Of a stretch of 64,000 nt of DNA, positions 50,293-61,368 are shown one piece after another (the stretch's first letter is position 1; each line of letters begins with the position of its first letter). The stretch comes from Vanilla planifolia (lineage: Eukaryota; Streptophyta; Magnoliopsida; Asparagales; Orchidaceae): contig CM043872.1 of assembly GCA_023846275.1 (NCBI GenBank), positions 27,704,670 through 27,768,669 on the forward strand, read 5' to 3'. Under the pieces are notes generated by a model. The model was given only the letters and a program-made list of their open reading frames with translations, did not search any database and was not told where the DNA came from. Both the position numbers and the translations under genes were made by a program.

Positions 50293-50848
50293 ACTATCTT
50301 CTTTAAACTCGAAGTAGTCTCACCTCTCTCCTTCCCATGCTTATCTTTTAGTAAATTAATAAATAAACTAAAATCACCAACTTTACCATGATAATTTAAA
50401 CAAATTTCAATAGTTTTAAAATAAAATCAATTCTTTATATCTTTTAAATTTTAAACAGATTATAAATCTAACAAAGCTAAAAAAAGTACAAAATAAGTAT
50501 TGGTAAATTCCTCTCAATGATCTCTATTTAATTTTATGTTTAATTTCAACTTTTGTCGCTTTATAAATTGACATGTTTTTTTGATACTATCAAAATATTA
50601 TTATTTTATTATGACGTATCAAAATCTCAAAATACTAATATTATTATTTAAATATAAATATTTACAAGCTCATAAGTATAAGTTTCCCATTTACAAAATT
50701 TATAAAAAAAAATTCCAAAATCAAGACCTTACAATTCACCTATCTCGTTATTTTGGCCTTACCTTAATGAACTCCTTGGTACCTTTGCCTAAATGCTAAC
50801 CCCACAAAACTAGATCTATCCATCCCTCCCTGCATGGTTCATTTGACT

Positions 50849-50896
50849 AGCTAGCATGAGAATTTCTTTTCAAAAAAAAAAGCTAGCATGAGAATT
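50849..50896. repeat. 16-bp direct repeats around a 16-nt poly(A) insert
   Basis: AGCTAGCATGAGAATT occurs at 50849-50864 and 50881-50896. Between them is TCTTTTC followed by nine A residues. This is what a target-site duplication with almost nothing but a poly(A) tail would look like, i.e. an extreme 5' truncation during target-primed reverse transcription. Confidence 0.7.
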
Positions 50897-50899
50897 GAA

Positions 50900-53400
50900 G
50901 AGACAAACTATTTAAGCCCCTAATAAGGGTTGTTAAATTCCTTAGTTTTCCCATCTTTTCAAGTCTAACAAAACCAAAATTTCAAGCATAAGGAGACGGG
51001 GCATTTATATAACATCTATCTACTTAAAAAAAAAGGAACTAATAGATTTGATGAAGATTTGTGCATAAACTCTTCTCCCAATCTTAACTACAAGAAAATT
51101 GATTAAATTATGTCTTATTTTATTTTTATCCTTTTTTATTCCTAGAAAATAAATGTAAAACTTATGAAACTTTATAAGATGATAGCTCAAAATTTTATTT
51201 ATAACATTTATATTCATAATGTTTTTATTTTTTGAGATTATTTCATGGGACATTTATTTACATGAAATTGTTATTATTAAATTCTATGGTTTCATTGACA
51301 TTATATTAGAGATTTGGTTGGATACTACATAAAACTCATCTAAATGAGTTGAAGTTTTCTTTTTGGTATTTTTAACATATATTTAATATTGAACACATTT
51401 GCAAAATTAGTTAAATTTGATTGAGTTCTGTGACATAGAAAATATCATAATTTGGACCTTAGTTATTTTCTTTGTTTGCTTTCACCACTCCTCTCTTATC
51501 TCTTTCACCACTATAACTCTTTATGATGGCGACTTATTTCCTTTTGTTGCACTAAGCATGATAGCAAGGAGTTTAAGAACTTTAGTGCTAATCATGATGC
51601 TAAGCTACTTAGAACAACACCAAACATGCTTTAACAAAAAAAAAAAAAAAAGTTATTGGTAGGGTGAGATTTTGATTAAAAAATCAAATACTTTTTAAAA
51701 TTTAGATATGATTTTAACTCAAATTAATCTCGAAATTAAGTGATCAATCTAAACCATGTGCCAAATAAATGGCTATAACCATATTGTAAAGCATTTTTAA
51801 GCGATATCTAGTTTGGTTCGATATACCCTTTTAGATATGTAAATGAATAAATGTATAAAAGCATAATATAATGTAGGTGAATTGAAAAAAAAAACATTTA
51901 CATGATGCAACCTAAAGGTTAAAAGATTTGAAAAGAAAATCTTTTATGCAAATCCAAGAAGAGTTTTTATGGTGCAAAGCACACTCCAAAGCAACAATAT
52001 AGAAAGTCTAATAATTCTATATATAAGTTGTAGTACACAATATCTAAAAGGAATTTGCATTTTCATTTCTAATATTAAAGTTCAAAAAAGATTTGGTGTT
52101 TAAAACAACAATTGTATAAAGACATTTTGATGAAAGGCACAAAAGCAAAAAAAAAATCAAATTCTAAGAATGAGGATAACAAGAGATTAATTTATATGGA
52201 TTTTTAGAATATCTCAACATGATTACTTAATGAAAGCAACTTTTTCGGAGAGAATTTGCAACTATTAAGGAACAATATATCAAATGATACATCTATCAAA
52301 TGCATGAATAGCTTATGTCCTTATATACTTTACTTCTAGAGATTGTTTATACAATGAGAGTTTTGGGCAATAATATGAAAGATTTAGGTTTCAATTTTTG
52401 AAAAATATTCAAATAGTTGCCCATTTATATTAAAGATATTGTAGATATGACATATTTCAAAACTAATAGTCACATTTGGAATGCGATCCATATGATAGGA
52501 AGAGCACATTAGATTCAATTTTTATCTTGGATGGAATTATTATGAATTAGATGTTAAAGGTTTAAAAATAAGTCTCTTTCAATCATTGGGGTTGAGTATG
52601 CTAACTTTCTTTGGATTAAGAAAGAGATGCTTCAATTGGATAATTTTCTAAATAATATTAGTTTGGGTATCATCACATAAGAAAGTTTATAAATGAGGAA
52701 TGCTAACATCAATAAAATTGTTAGTATTATAAGCTCAAGATTTTTTAACCAAGGTGATCACTACATTATCTTACTTGTTAACTTTAATTGATTAAAAGAT
52801 ATGCCACACTGAGAGCTAGTTAACAAATTGCTAAGAGATCATGAAACTAAGACGAGGGTGGGTAATAAAGTTACATGGTGGGTACATTACACATTTATGC
52901 AACAAAGATCTAAATCAAATAAAAGATTTACGAAGCATGGAATTAGATTTTCTTTTCAACAAATTGTTCGATATAGATAATCACACATTTATATCAAACG
53001 TAGAATCAATTAGTTGATTGGATGACAATTTTAATAAGAGTATCTACTTGCTAGCAATCAAAAGACAACAAAATAAGAAATGATTAAAGCATTTGATAGT
53101 GTGATGTAACCTCTAATAATATTTTTGCACAAGGTCATTTCTTTCAAACAATTTTTTAATTTTTTTTAATTAGTATTTGATAGTAATCATTGGATAAATC
53201 ATCATAATCTAAAATATACGATTGAAAAATAAAAAAAAAAGGAATTTTTTTATGTCTTAATCCATCACCCAAAACCTTATTGTAAATATATACAATTTTA
53301 GTCAATAAAAATATTGCAATATGATAACATTATTGCAGAGATACATAATTTTTTCAAGTAAAAGAGGAAACAATATGCTGGCTCCAGCTCCTTCTTCTCC
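50900..53400. other. AT-rich intergenic DNA, no gene recognised
   Basis: Frames at 51020-51253 (-) and 51417-51662 (+) are low in complexity. A faint protein-like stretch near 52.5-52.9 kb has stops and no motif I can name. Nothing else is supported. Confidence 0.45.
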
Positions 53401-53415
53401 CAATAATTAAACCAT

Positions 53416-54423
53416 GTGCAATTCGAAGCCAAGAAGTCCAAGACAAAGCACAAAATGGGGCTCCTTTCTGTTGTCACCAAACGTAGAAGTTCATTCACGT
53501 GCATCGAACGTGATCAAACAGTGTGCTGTGATTCTTCTGACAATGTTTTTGTTAAGGAGGTGATTAATATCTTAATCCAGCATGATTCTAAAGCAAACAG
53601 CTGCAGAGTATTCCTTGTTGACCCACAAAGTACTGAGGACTACGGTTAATTAATTATATTTAGCATCAATAAAGGTTTTGGCCATACCATTGTCGACAGT
53701 AGAATAAAACAGGCTTTATTTATGGAAGTCATTTGATACAAAATGCACACACTCACACAAAGGCCTCTCATGTATAACAAAGAGATGGGCCGATCGATAT
53801 TAGGCAAACATGCCTGGGTTTTGAGTGCGGGGTTTTACTTAGAAAACCCCTTCACTCTCTAAAACTTGCACGTGCAAGCACTGTTAGATCACACGAGCCT
53901 CTCACACCACTCATGAAATCAGAGAAAGGGGTAGAAAAGAGCCAAATGGGAAGAAAATCAAAGGCTGTAGTTCCTCCTCCGGCCACCTTTTGTCATCAAA
54001 CTAAATTGATTGCATCTTCTCCTTTCCATGGCCATCAATGCCCCCTCACATCACCCTCTCCAACCCAGCTTTCTCCATTCAAAAACAATAAAAAATCCAA
54101 AATCCCCTGCCTTCGGGGATCTAGAAAATATAAATAACCATGCTTGAAACATGGAGAATAACAAAAGGAAGAAAAAAATTAAAAAAAAAAAAAAAACAAA
54201 CAAATGATGCAGCAAGCCCTGATCGCCTATGAATATGTTATTCTAACCGACTAAAAACGCTAGCTTGATCAACCAAACCCAAACTCCTCCACAAAAATGA
54301 CGAGGAATCTTGCAAAATGCAAACCCGATGAAGCAACATGCATGCCTATCTCTTCTAGAGAACAAAAAAAAAAACAAAAAAAACAAAAAAAAAATCTTAA
54401 TCCTGAATTGCCCACATTTCTCA
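53416..54423. other. 3' flank of the cyclin gene with small orphan ORFs
   Basis: This stretch lies downstream of the minus-strand cyclin and probably holds its 3' UTR, including an A/T-homopolymer-rich part at 54170-54200. Two plus-strand frames (53416-53649, 77 codons; 53913-54137, 74 codons) are convergent with it. They have no recognised domain or splice context. The first has less biased composition and is the better candidate if a small gene exists here. Confidence 0.3.
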
Positions 54424-56067
54424 TCATTCGGCCTCATGAGTTGTCTCTTTCTCCTCGCCCACCCTTATCCTTTTGTTTGCCGGGAAGGAAGATAGGAAAG
54501 AGGATGAGGTTTTCATTCGTATATGGCGAACAACAACAGGAGAACTCCTCCTCGCTCTGCGCATGACAACTTTCTGCATCAAACGGTAGCATTCTGTAAT
54601 CCCCTCCTACATCAACCAAAAAAAAAAAAAAAAAAACAGAGGAAATGAGCGTCTTTGCAAACATATTAATTACTAGAAGATCATCTTTAATCTCTTAATT
54701 CATCACCCTAAGAAGCCCGATGCACCAATGAACCGCTTCTCTTGGGTCGATGAGACCCAGCAGAGGAATCTCTTCTACAGCACAGATGACGCTCGCTGCA
54801 GCTATTGACGACGAGCAATGGCCCAGAAACTCAATATCTGTCACGGACACCAGATTTATTACAAACTGCACCAAAGCAGATCTCAGGGAAAGTACTTAAT
54901 GATTAGTACCACCGATAGCAGCAAGAATGGTATGTGAAGCACGAGATACCAAATATCTCTTATGGTTTCCACTTGGGTCGACCTTGTAAGCAAAGAAATC
55001 TAAGAAAGTGAAGGGCGTAACGGAGCGAAGCCTCCATTTCAGCGCGGCGAGAACGAGGAGCTCCATTTTGCAGACGGTACGAGGCTCGAAGATGAATCGT
55101 GCTCCCTCGACCTGCGTCGAACACGACCTGTCACCGTCGCAATCGTGCTAATAGGTTAAGTACGCTAAGGTTTCTAACCTGCAAGTCAAGGAGAGAAGGG
55201 ACGAAGGTTTCCTCCATTTTCGCAGCCAGAGACAGGCACGCAACTGACAAGAGCTGTAATGCCCATCCATTTGCTTGCTACCGTAACAGAGCACAGCGGT
55301 TAGTTGTCAGCATTCTTGCAATTATATTTTATGAAAGGTGTCAAATAGAAAAAGGGGAATTTGATTTTTTAAATTACCGGTAACCGGTGAACGGACAAGA
55401 ACCGATCCATATAGTTAACGGCGAGATAACCCGTCAAGGGTTGGAGACGGTAGTAGGCGAGCACCTGTCACAAAAGAACAAAAAGAAACGTTGGTTTATC
55501 AAACGTACCCTGTAAACCACCGTTAATGTCCTGACAAAATCCCGAATCTTCATATCTTATTTCCAAATTTTGTTCTTCATATCAGAAAAATATTTTCAAA
55601 ATGGTAATAATTACCAAAATATCCCAAATAAGAAATATATAGAAAATATGAAAAAATGTAATGGCAAGAAAGGTTAAAAGGAAAATTCCTTTTCCGTTTG
55701 TCTCAAGATCGGGGTAAGGTAGAAAAAAACAGGGAAGCATTTGTTGATCTTCCTTAAATGTGCCGGGAATCGAGACGGCGGATATCACCTGAAGGATCCA
55801 GGCGATGGCGGCCTCCCGAGCGGCTGGGTCGATCGACCTCGATCGGAGCCTTGAAGAATAGTCCACCGCCGGAGAGTGCTCCGTCTCAACCTCTACGAAG
55901 ACAGCGATGGACTCATCGGAATCTTCCGGGAAGACCACCTCTCTTCTCCATCCAGATAACACTCCGACCGCCGGAGATTCCATAGAGAGCTCGTCGAGCT
56001 CTCCCACGTCTTCCTCGCAGAGGAGATTGCCCCACGGTCCCGCCTCGTTGAGGGCAGAAAGCTCCAT
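54424..56067 (-). CDS. CYCD1: D-type cyclin, CYCD1-like (6 exons, 325 aa)
   Basis: A regulatory subunit that pairs with CDKA to phosphorylate retinoblastoma-related protein and drive G1-S entry in the nucleus. Minus-strand exons in order: 56067-55789, 55464-55378, 55277-55179, 55111-54913, 54837-54707, 54606-54424. Introns are GT-AG and phases agree. The LxCxE motif is LLCEE at residues 15-19. The cyclin box includes [31 protein letters not shown] and [33 protein letters not shown] follows, then the C-terminal cyclin fold ([23 protein letters not shown]) and a basic tail. [11 protein letters not shown] and the AYKVDPSG stretch favour CYCD1 over CYCD2-4. The start MELSALNE gives normal spacing to LxCxE. 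Intron 3 is only 67 bp. No defect was seen. Confidence 0.9.
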
Positions 56068-56220
56068 TCCTGTCGTCTTCGTCGTCCGCGGCAGCGGATG
56101 AACCGGCTTCAGCCCTCATTTGATCTCCATGCCGGGGATGGATAGAATGAAGTGCCTCGCAGAGTTGAGGGTTTTTTGAAAGGAAGGGTGGCTATTTAAT
56201 GTATAAAATGCTGCAAGGGA
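56068..56220 (-). promoter_or_regulatory. Cyclin 5' leader and core promoter region
   Basis: On the minus strand, AT-rich CATTTTATACATTAAATAGC at about 56191-56210 could serve as a TATA region about 125 bp before the start codon. The intervening leader is GC-rich. The transcription start and any E2F-like sites were not identified. Confidence 0.3.
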
Positions 56221-59200
56221 AATAACAGCTGGATGGACAGAGAATGGGGCCCGCAAAAAGAAATTTGAACCAAAATACGATTTCAAGTATTATCATATGC
56301 CAATGACGAAGGGTTTCAAACATGTCCTTGTTTAGTTATATATAATTTGGGATATTTAATTGATTATATGTCTGTTGTCTAAAGTTTAATAATTGTTATT
56401 TTATTAAATATATTTAGACTTGTCATATAAGTAAAGATGAGTTTTAAATGCGAGGTAAACTTAAATTCAAGTCAAATTTTTGTTTGAATCAAAATAATCA
56501 AATTAAACTATGAGATGAAAAATAGGTTCACATCATATTACAAATCAATTCTAAATTGTTTAAATTGAAATTATTGATGTATTTGATGGGAAGCAAGTTG
56601 TGTGATCATGTTATTTGTTTGGGTTATTTCATATGACAAACTATTATATAATCATATTATATTTTTTATTTTTAGATTGTTTATAATGCATCAATGTTAT
56701 GTTTGTACAACATTTATATATATTTAATATACTTGGAGTTAAATAAAATAATTTTTTCTACTCATAGTTCATTGATCTATAGAATTAATGAATCATGAGA
56801 TTATTATTCAAATTAAAAAATTTTCAAAAGTTCTTCAGTACTTTGAAGTCATCTATAATTATTGTAGTTTTTTCCCATCAATTTCAAATAATATTACATT
56901 TTTAGGGATTTTCCAAAATACAAAAAAAAAATACAACAAACAAATGAATATAAGATAAGTTGACTGTTGATATGAATTATACATTTTAGAAGAGATTTTA
57001 TAAAATTTTTTGAAATGACACTAAGATTATAGATCATCTAATATGCACACAAACATTTTATTTAATTCACTATAGGTAATCTAAGAGTCACACCAAGAAA
57101 TATGTATAATACTCAATAAGAGGTCTGAGGATTGCATCATAAAATAGTGTGTTTTAACCAACTAGAATACATTTTGAATGGTTTAAGTAATGTTCAATAG
57201 TTACCATTGTCTTCTTCTTATGTATATATTAGAAAAATATATTGTAAAAGATCTTACTTATTTTTATGCCAATGATGATTTTTCTTTATAATTTGGAGAA
57301 ACTTTCAAGGTGGTATAAATGAATGAAGTTATTTTAATCTTAAATTATTGTGTTATAAAAAGTGTGACTTTGACGATTATTGCAATTGTGAAACTTTCAT
57401 TCAAAATTGGCAATATGACATTGTGGCTTTATAGGTGAGTGGCAATTCATATATCTTAGAGTTTTTTCTTTCTCTTTATATCATTTTATATTATAGTTCT
57501 TTATAAACCTTTACTTTTATATTATAGTTCTTAATAATTCTCAGAGGTTTATATATCAAATATTATAGATTAAATATTTATAAGTCTAATATTTGAATGT
57601 GAATACATATAAGTTTGGAGTTTAAACTTGATTAAGGTCATAATTAACTTTAGAAAGAGATCTAAGGAGAGGAATCTTATGAATGAAACATGAAAATTTG
57701 GTTGAAAAATACTTATAATTAAAATTTTTTTTATTAATTTCACCATTTTTTGTTATCACCATTGTTGTTAGTAGCTGTTACCACTGCCCAAGCTGACTTG
57801 TATCCTCGCATGTCCTGAATTGAGCTGGAACACTGTTTGACCCATGCTCAAGCTGTGTCAACCTATTACCTGCGATAACCCACGCCAACTGGCTAGTCCC
57901 ATCGATGCATTCTGTTTGCCCAACCCATGCCTATCTGAAAATTGGACTACAACTATGGCATACTGCTCGCCTTACCATTTCACTACTTATAGTTCTCATT
58001 GCCAGAAATATAAGACCAATTTGAGACTACTTAATTCAATTAATTTTTATTCTTTTTTATTTTTTTTAAAAAATTATTAATAAATTATTGAGGTCTCTAT
58101 AAATAACGATGCTCTTCAGGTTATAGGACAAAAAAATAATGGAATACAAATTTATTTTGTTTATGTACTTCTATCATTAAATAAAGTATATGCATCTACC
58201 TCTAGTTTAAGAGATTCTAACTTCTCTTATGAGAAATAAAGATAAAAAATGAGAAACCTTCCACCAAGAGAACTAGAAACTAAATCCCTTGTGAGAGAAA
58301 AGGATCGAAGGTGAGAGATCTTCTATCAAAAGAGTCAATAACTAAATAAATTTTCACTTTCACTAGCAACCCCAAGCATCCTTACTAACCTAAATCACCA
58401 CTACGTCATCTTTTTACCTCCTTAATGCTTCTAATGCCAATATCCATAGAACTACAATACATCATCGTAAAAAAGATGTACATCTTTCAGCAACTTTTAT
58501 TTTTAGTAATAATTAAAATTAGAGTTGTTCCTTTTTATAAAAATAATTTACATAAAATTTGTCTTTAATTTTCTATCTTATATATGTGAAATTGGATGTG
58601 ACAAAAAGATTTCGTAAGATTTTATATTTTAATGCTTAAGATGTTATCACCTACTTAACTTAATAATCTATACTATAATTTTGAAATAGTAATCTTTGAA
58701 TAGTTCTAAAATAACATATATGTAACCTAATTATTATTAGTTTATAATATATATATTTTTTATTTTTTAAATAATAAATTGAGCATCTTTAGTATTATGA
58801 GCTCTAATTTAAATCTTAATAGAAGTCTAAATCTGTCATAGATTAGTGATTTTTAGGTATATCTAAATAAGGCTTAAATTAGCCTTGGTTTAAGGTTGGT
58901 TGATACCTAGATTTTGGTTTCTAGAATAAGAAAATCCCAAAGATAGGATATGATGTTAAATTGAGAATACAAGCACTCTATGAGTTTATGCATGTTATTG
59001 TTAAAGACTTGGGTTAGGTAAGCTCTTAGTTAAAGCCTTAAATGAAGGTTAAAGGACTTACTTTTGGCCTTAAATAGAGATGTTAGGCTTGATAAAGGGT
59101 TTATTTATCATTGAGATGTTAGCAAAACCCTAGGTATGACTTATTTATTTGAATATAAAATAACTATGTTTAGTCTTCTATGTGACATGTTGACACCTTA

Positions 59201-59470
59201 GTTTGGGGATGGGTGTGGCTTAGGAGAAATCTTTAGAAAGAGCATAATGGCTTGGGTTTACTCATGAGTTATGTAAGTCACAGGTGAAACTTGTATAAAA
59301 CAAAACTTGTAAGATAGATCATGACATTAGATATTATTCCCATGGGTAAAGTCAAAGATGTGGGCTCAAGTAGAAACTCAAGTGTAGTTAGATAAGATAA
59401 TCTTAGATAAGATACTAATTAAGGTTAAGAGTAAAAACTAATTAATTATATAACATCTTGATATGATAGA
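56220..59470. other. AT-rich intergenic DNA, no gene recognised
   Basis: Only one notable open frame occurs (57844-58080 +), with no known motif. Otherwise there are dense stops and A/T runs. The region ends at a sharp boundary where the LTR begins. Confidence 0.5.
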
Positions 59471-59475
59471 GTACT

Positions 59476-61352
59476 TGTTACACCCCAGCTTTTTTTTTTT
59501 TTTTTTTTTACATATAGACAGCTCAGATCGTCCCATACCAACCTGAGTAGCCTACGAAAAACATAGGATATAACACATCATTACACACCTACTTTCCTTA
59601 ACTATGTGGATCCCATCTCCCGGGCACACCGTCAAATCAGGTTCATGACTCCTGAATTAACTGATGAACTCGCGCAATGTTACTCCTACTAGACCCAATA
59701 CTCCTAACCCATACCGGTAGGAGAACCGATCTAATAGAAGTCTGAACCCCCAAGGTTAAGTTCTATAGTCATGTAATGACCTCACCATCAACAAAGAAAT
59801 ATATATAACATCCACCGATATGAAATGACGCTCCACACACCATACCGTCAAGATAGAAAATAAGATAGTGTATAAAAATGTAACTCATATGAAAAATCAC
59901 AGTCCATCAAATACCACATCATCCATCCGAGTACATGAGTCAGAATCACCCTCACATAATACAAGACATAAGAATAACAGTTTCACTGAATACATCCAAC
60001 AGCAACAATCAACTAACCAGAATGTCTCAGAAAATCACAGATCAGATCTCCTCCATTAGCCTACTGATCACGATCCCACCTAAAGCTGGGTGGCGTCAAG
60101 TCTGCCGAGCCACTGGAAAAATATAGATAATAAAGGAATGAGCTATGCCCAGTAGGAAAGACAACTAGTAAAAAAAACTCTCATGCAAGAGAAGGATAAT
60201 AGCAAGAGTATAGAAATACAGCATAACAATGTAGGGTGGAAAGGCACTCTCAGTCCCAGACTCTGACCAACCACAGTCACCCCCAGTCACACCAAAGTAG
60301 CTCTCCTCTGTGCTCCCAGGCAGCATGCCAGCGGGACACGCCCATCTCTGCGCACGCATGGCGCCTAGGCAAAGCATGCTAGCGGGACACGCCCATCTCT
60401 GCGCACGCATCACAACGCCTAGCACCCGACACCGCAGCGTCTCTCGTCAATCAATCTTCTGGAGACTATAGACAGAACCAATCACATAGATCTCTAGCCA
60501 ACGTGAGACACCCCTGCCACCCTCAGGCACGTAGGCCTACACACTTGGCTAGCCACGGCGAGTCACCCCTGCCACTGCCACTCTCAGGCGCGCAGGCCTA
60601 CACTCATGGACCAGAAGAGATCGACTCAGCCACCGTCCCAAGAAGTCCTCTCCCAACAATTTCCATAGAAGCCACGCCCCTACAGTCATTGCCAAGCTCT
60701 AACTCCAAGATTCGGCAACATGTGTCCAGATACAATAAGGCGCATACCAGTCCACATGTATTCAACTTGGCTACGTGATTTCTAAAAATCACCTTTTTCT
60801 CACTTCAGGAAATTTTTAAATTCAAAAAAATCAATTTCCGCCCTTTATCCATTTTTCGAAATTCGGAATAAATTTCCGAATAAAATTTAAATTCCACATA
60901 TATCCTTTTTCCGAAAATTCGGATTAATTTCCGAATTAAATTTTCCTCCGCGCCGTTCGTTCTCGCCGAATCCCGTTGAACCGGTTTTCGCTGCCGGTTC
61001 GGAAACCTCGCACTGAACCACGACACCACCAAACCAAATTCCTTAATAATCCGTTAATCGGTCGATGCTTAAATAAATATAATTACTAATAAATATTATA
61101 TAAATACCATTAATTACTTAAATAAATTCGTAATTAATCTAAACCCTTCTCCTTCCTCGGTCCGACGCCCGCGAACCCTAACCGACGCAATCGCCGACCA
61201 ATCCAATCCTTCCGTCGATTTCCAGCGAACGCGAACAAGGAGAAACAAAATCCGATGTTCGTACTATCCTAATGTTTCAATAATGCCACTAATTTCTAAG
61301 GTTCATTCAAAATTTCTGCCGAAGGAGTTCGCCCGTACGCCATTGCCGTATT
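59476..61352 (-). repeat. Left arm of the LTR palindrome
   Basis: The inner part (60425-61352) shows no difference from the right arm by eye. The outer part (59476 to about 60420) carries many substitutions and indels, including a T run at about 59490-59511 and an extra 51-bp unit at 60323-60424. Confidence 0.9.
60323..60424. repeat. 51-bp tandem duplication, left arm only
   Basis: GCATGCCAGCGGGACACG at 60323 and GCATGCTAGCGGGACACG at 60374 start two adjacent 51-bp units. The right arm has a single unit near 62297-62347. The duplication sits at the border between the identical inner arms and the diverged outer arms. Confidence 0.9.
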
Positions 61353-61368
61353 TATAACAAAATCTCAC

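Larger units (their letters stand above)
45640..50300. repeat. AT-rich repeat field with CATATAATATGAT motifs
   Basis: Variants of the near-palindrome ATCATATAATATGAT recur many times at about 45.9-46.5 kb and 48.5-49.3 kb. The left edge, TGTAACATCCCAAA near 45640, resembles the start of some plant LTRs. Two diverged direct copies of a roughly 0.36-kb segment lie inside (47800-48175 and 49935-50292). No protein domain is readable. A nonautonomous LTR element or a decayed tandem array are both possible. Confidence 0.5.

Noticed and set aside
53416..53649. 77-codon plus-strand ORF downstream of the cyclin
   Set aside because: Composition looks less random than neighbours, but no domain, splice partner or promoter could be shown, so it is noted only in the flank description.
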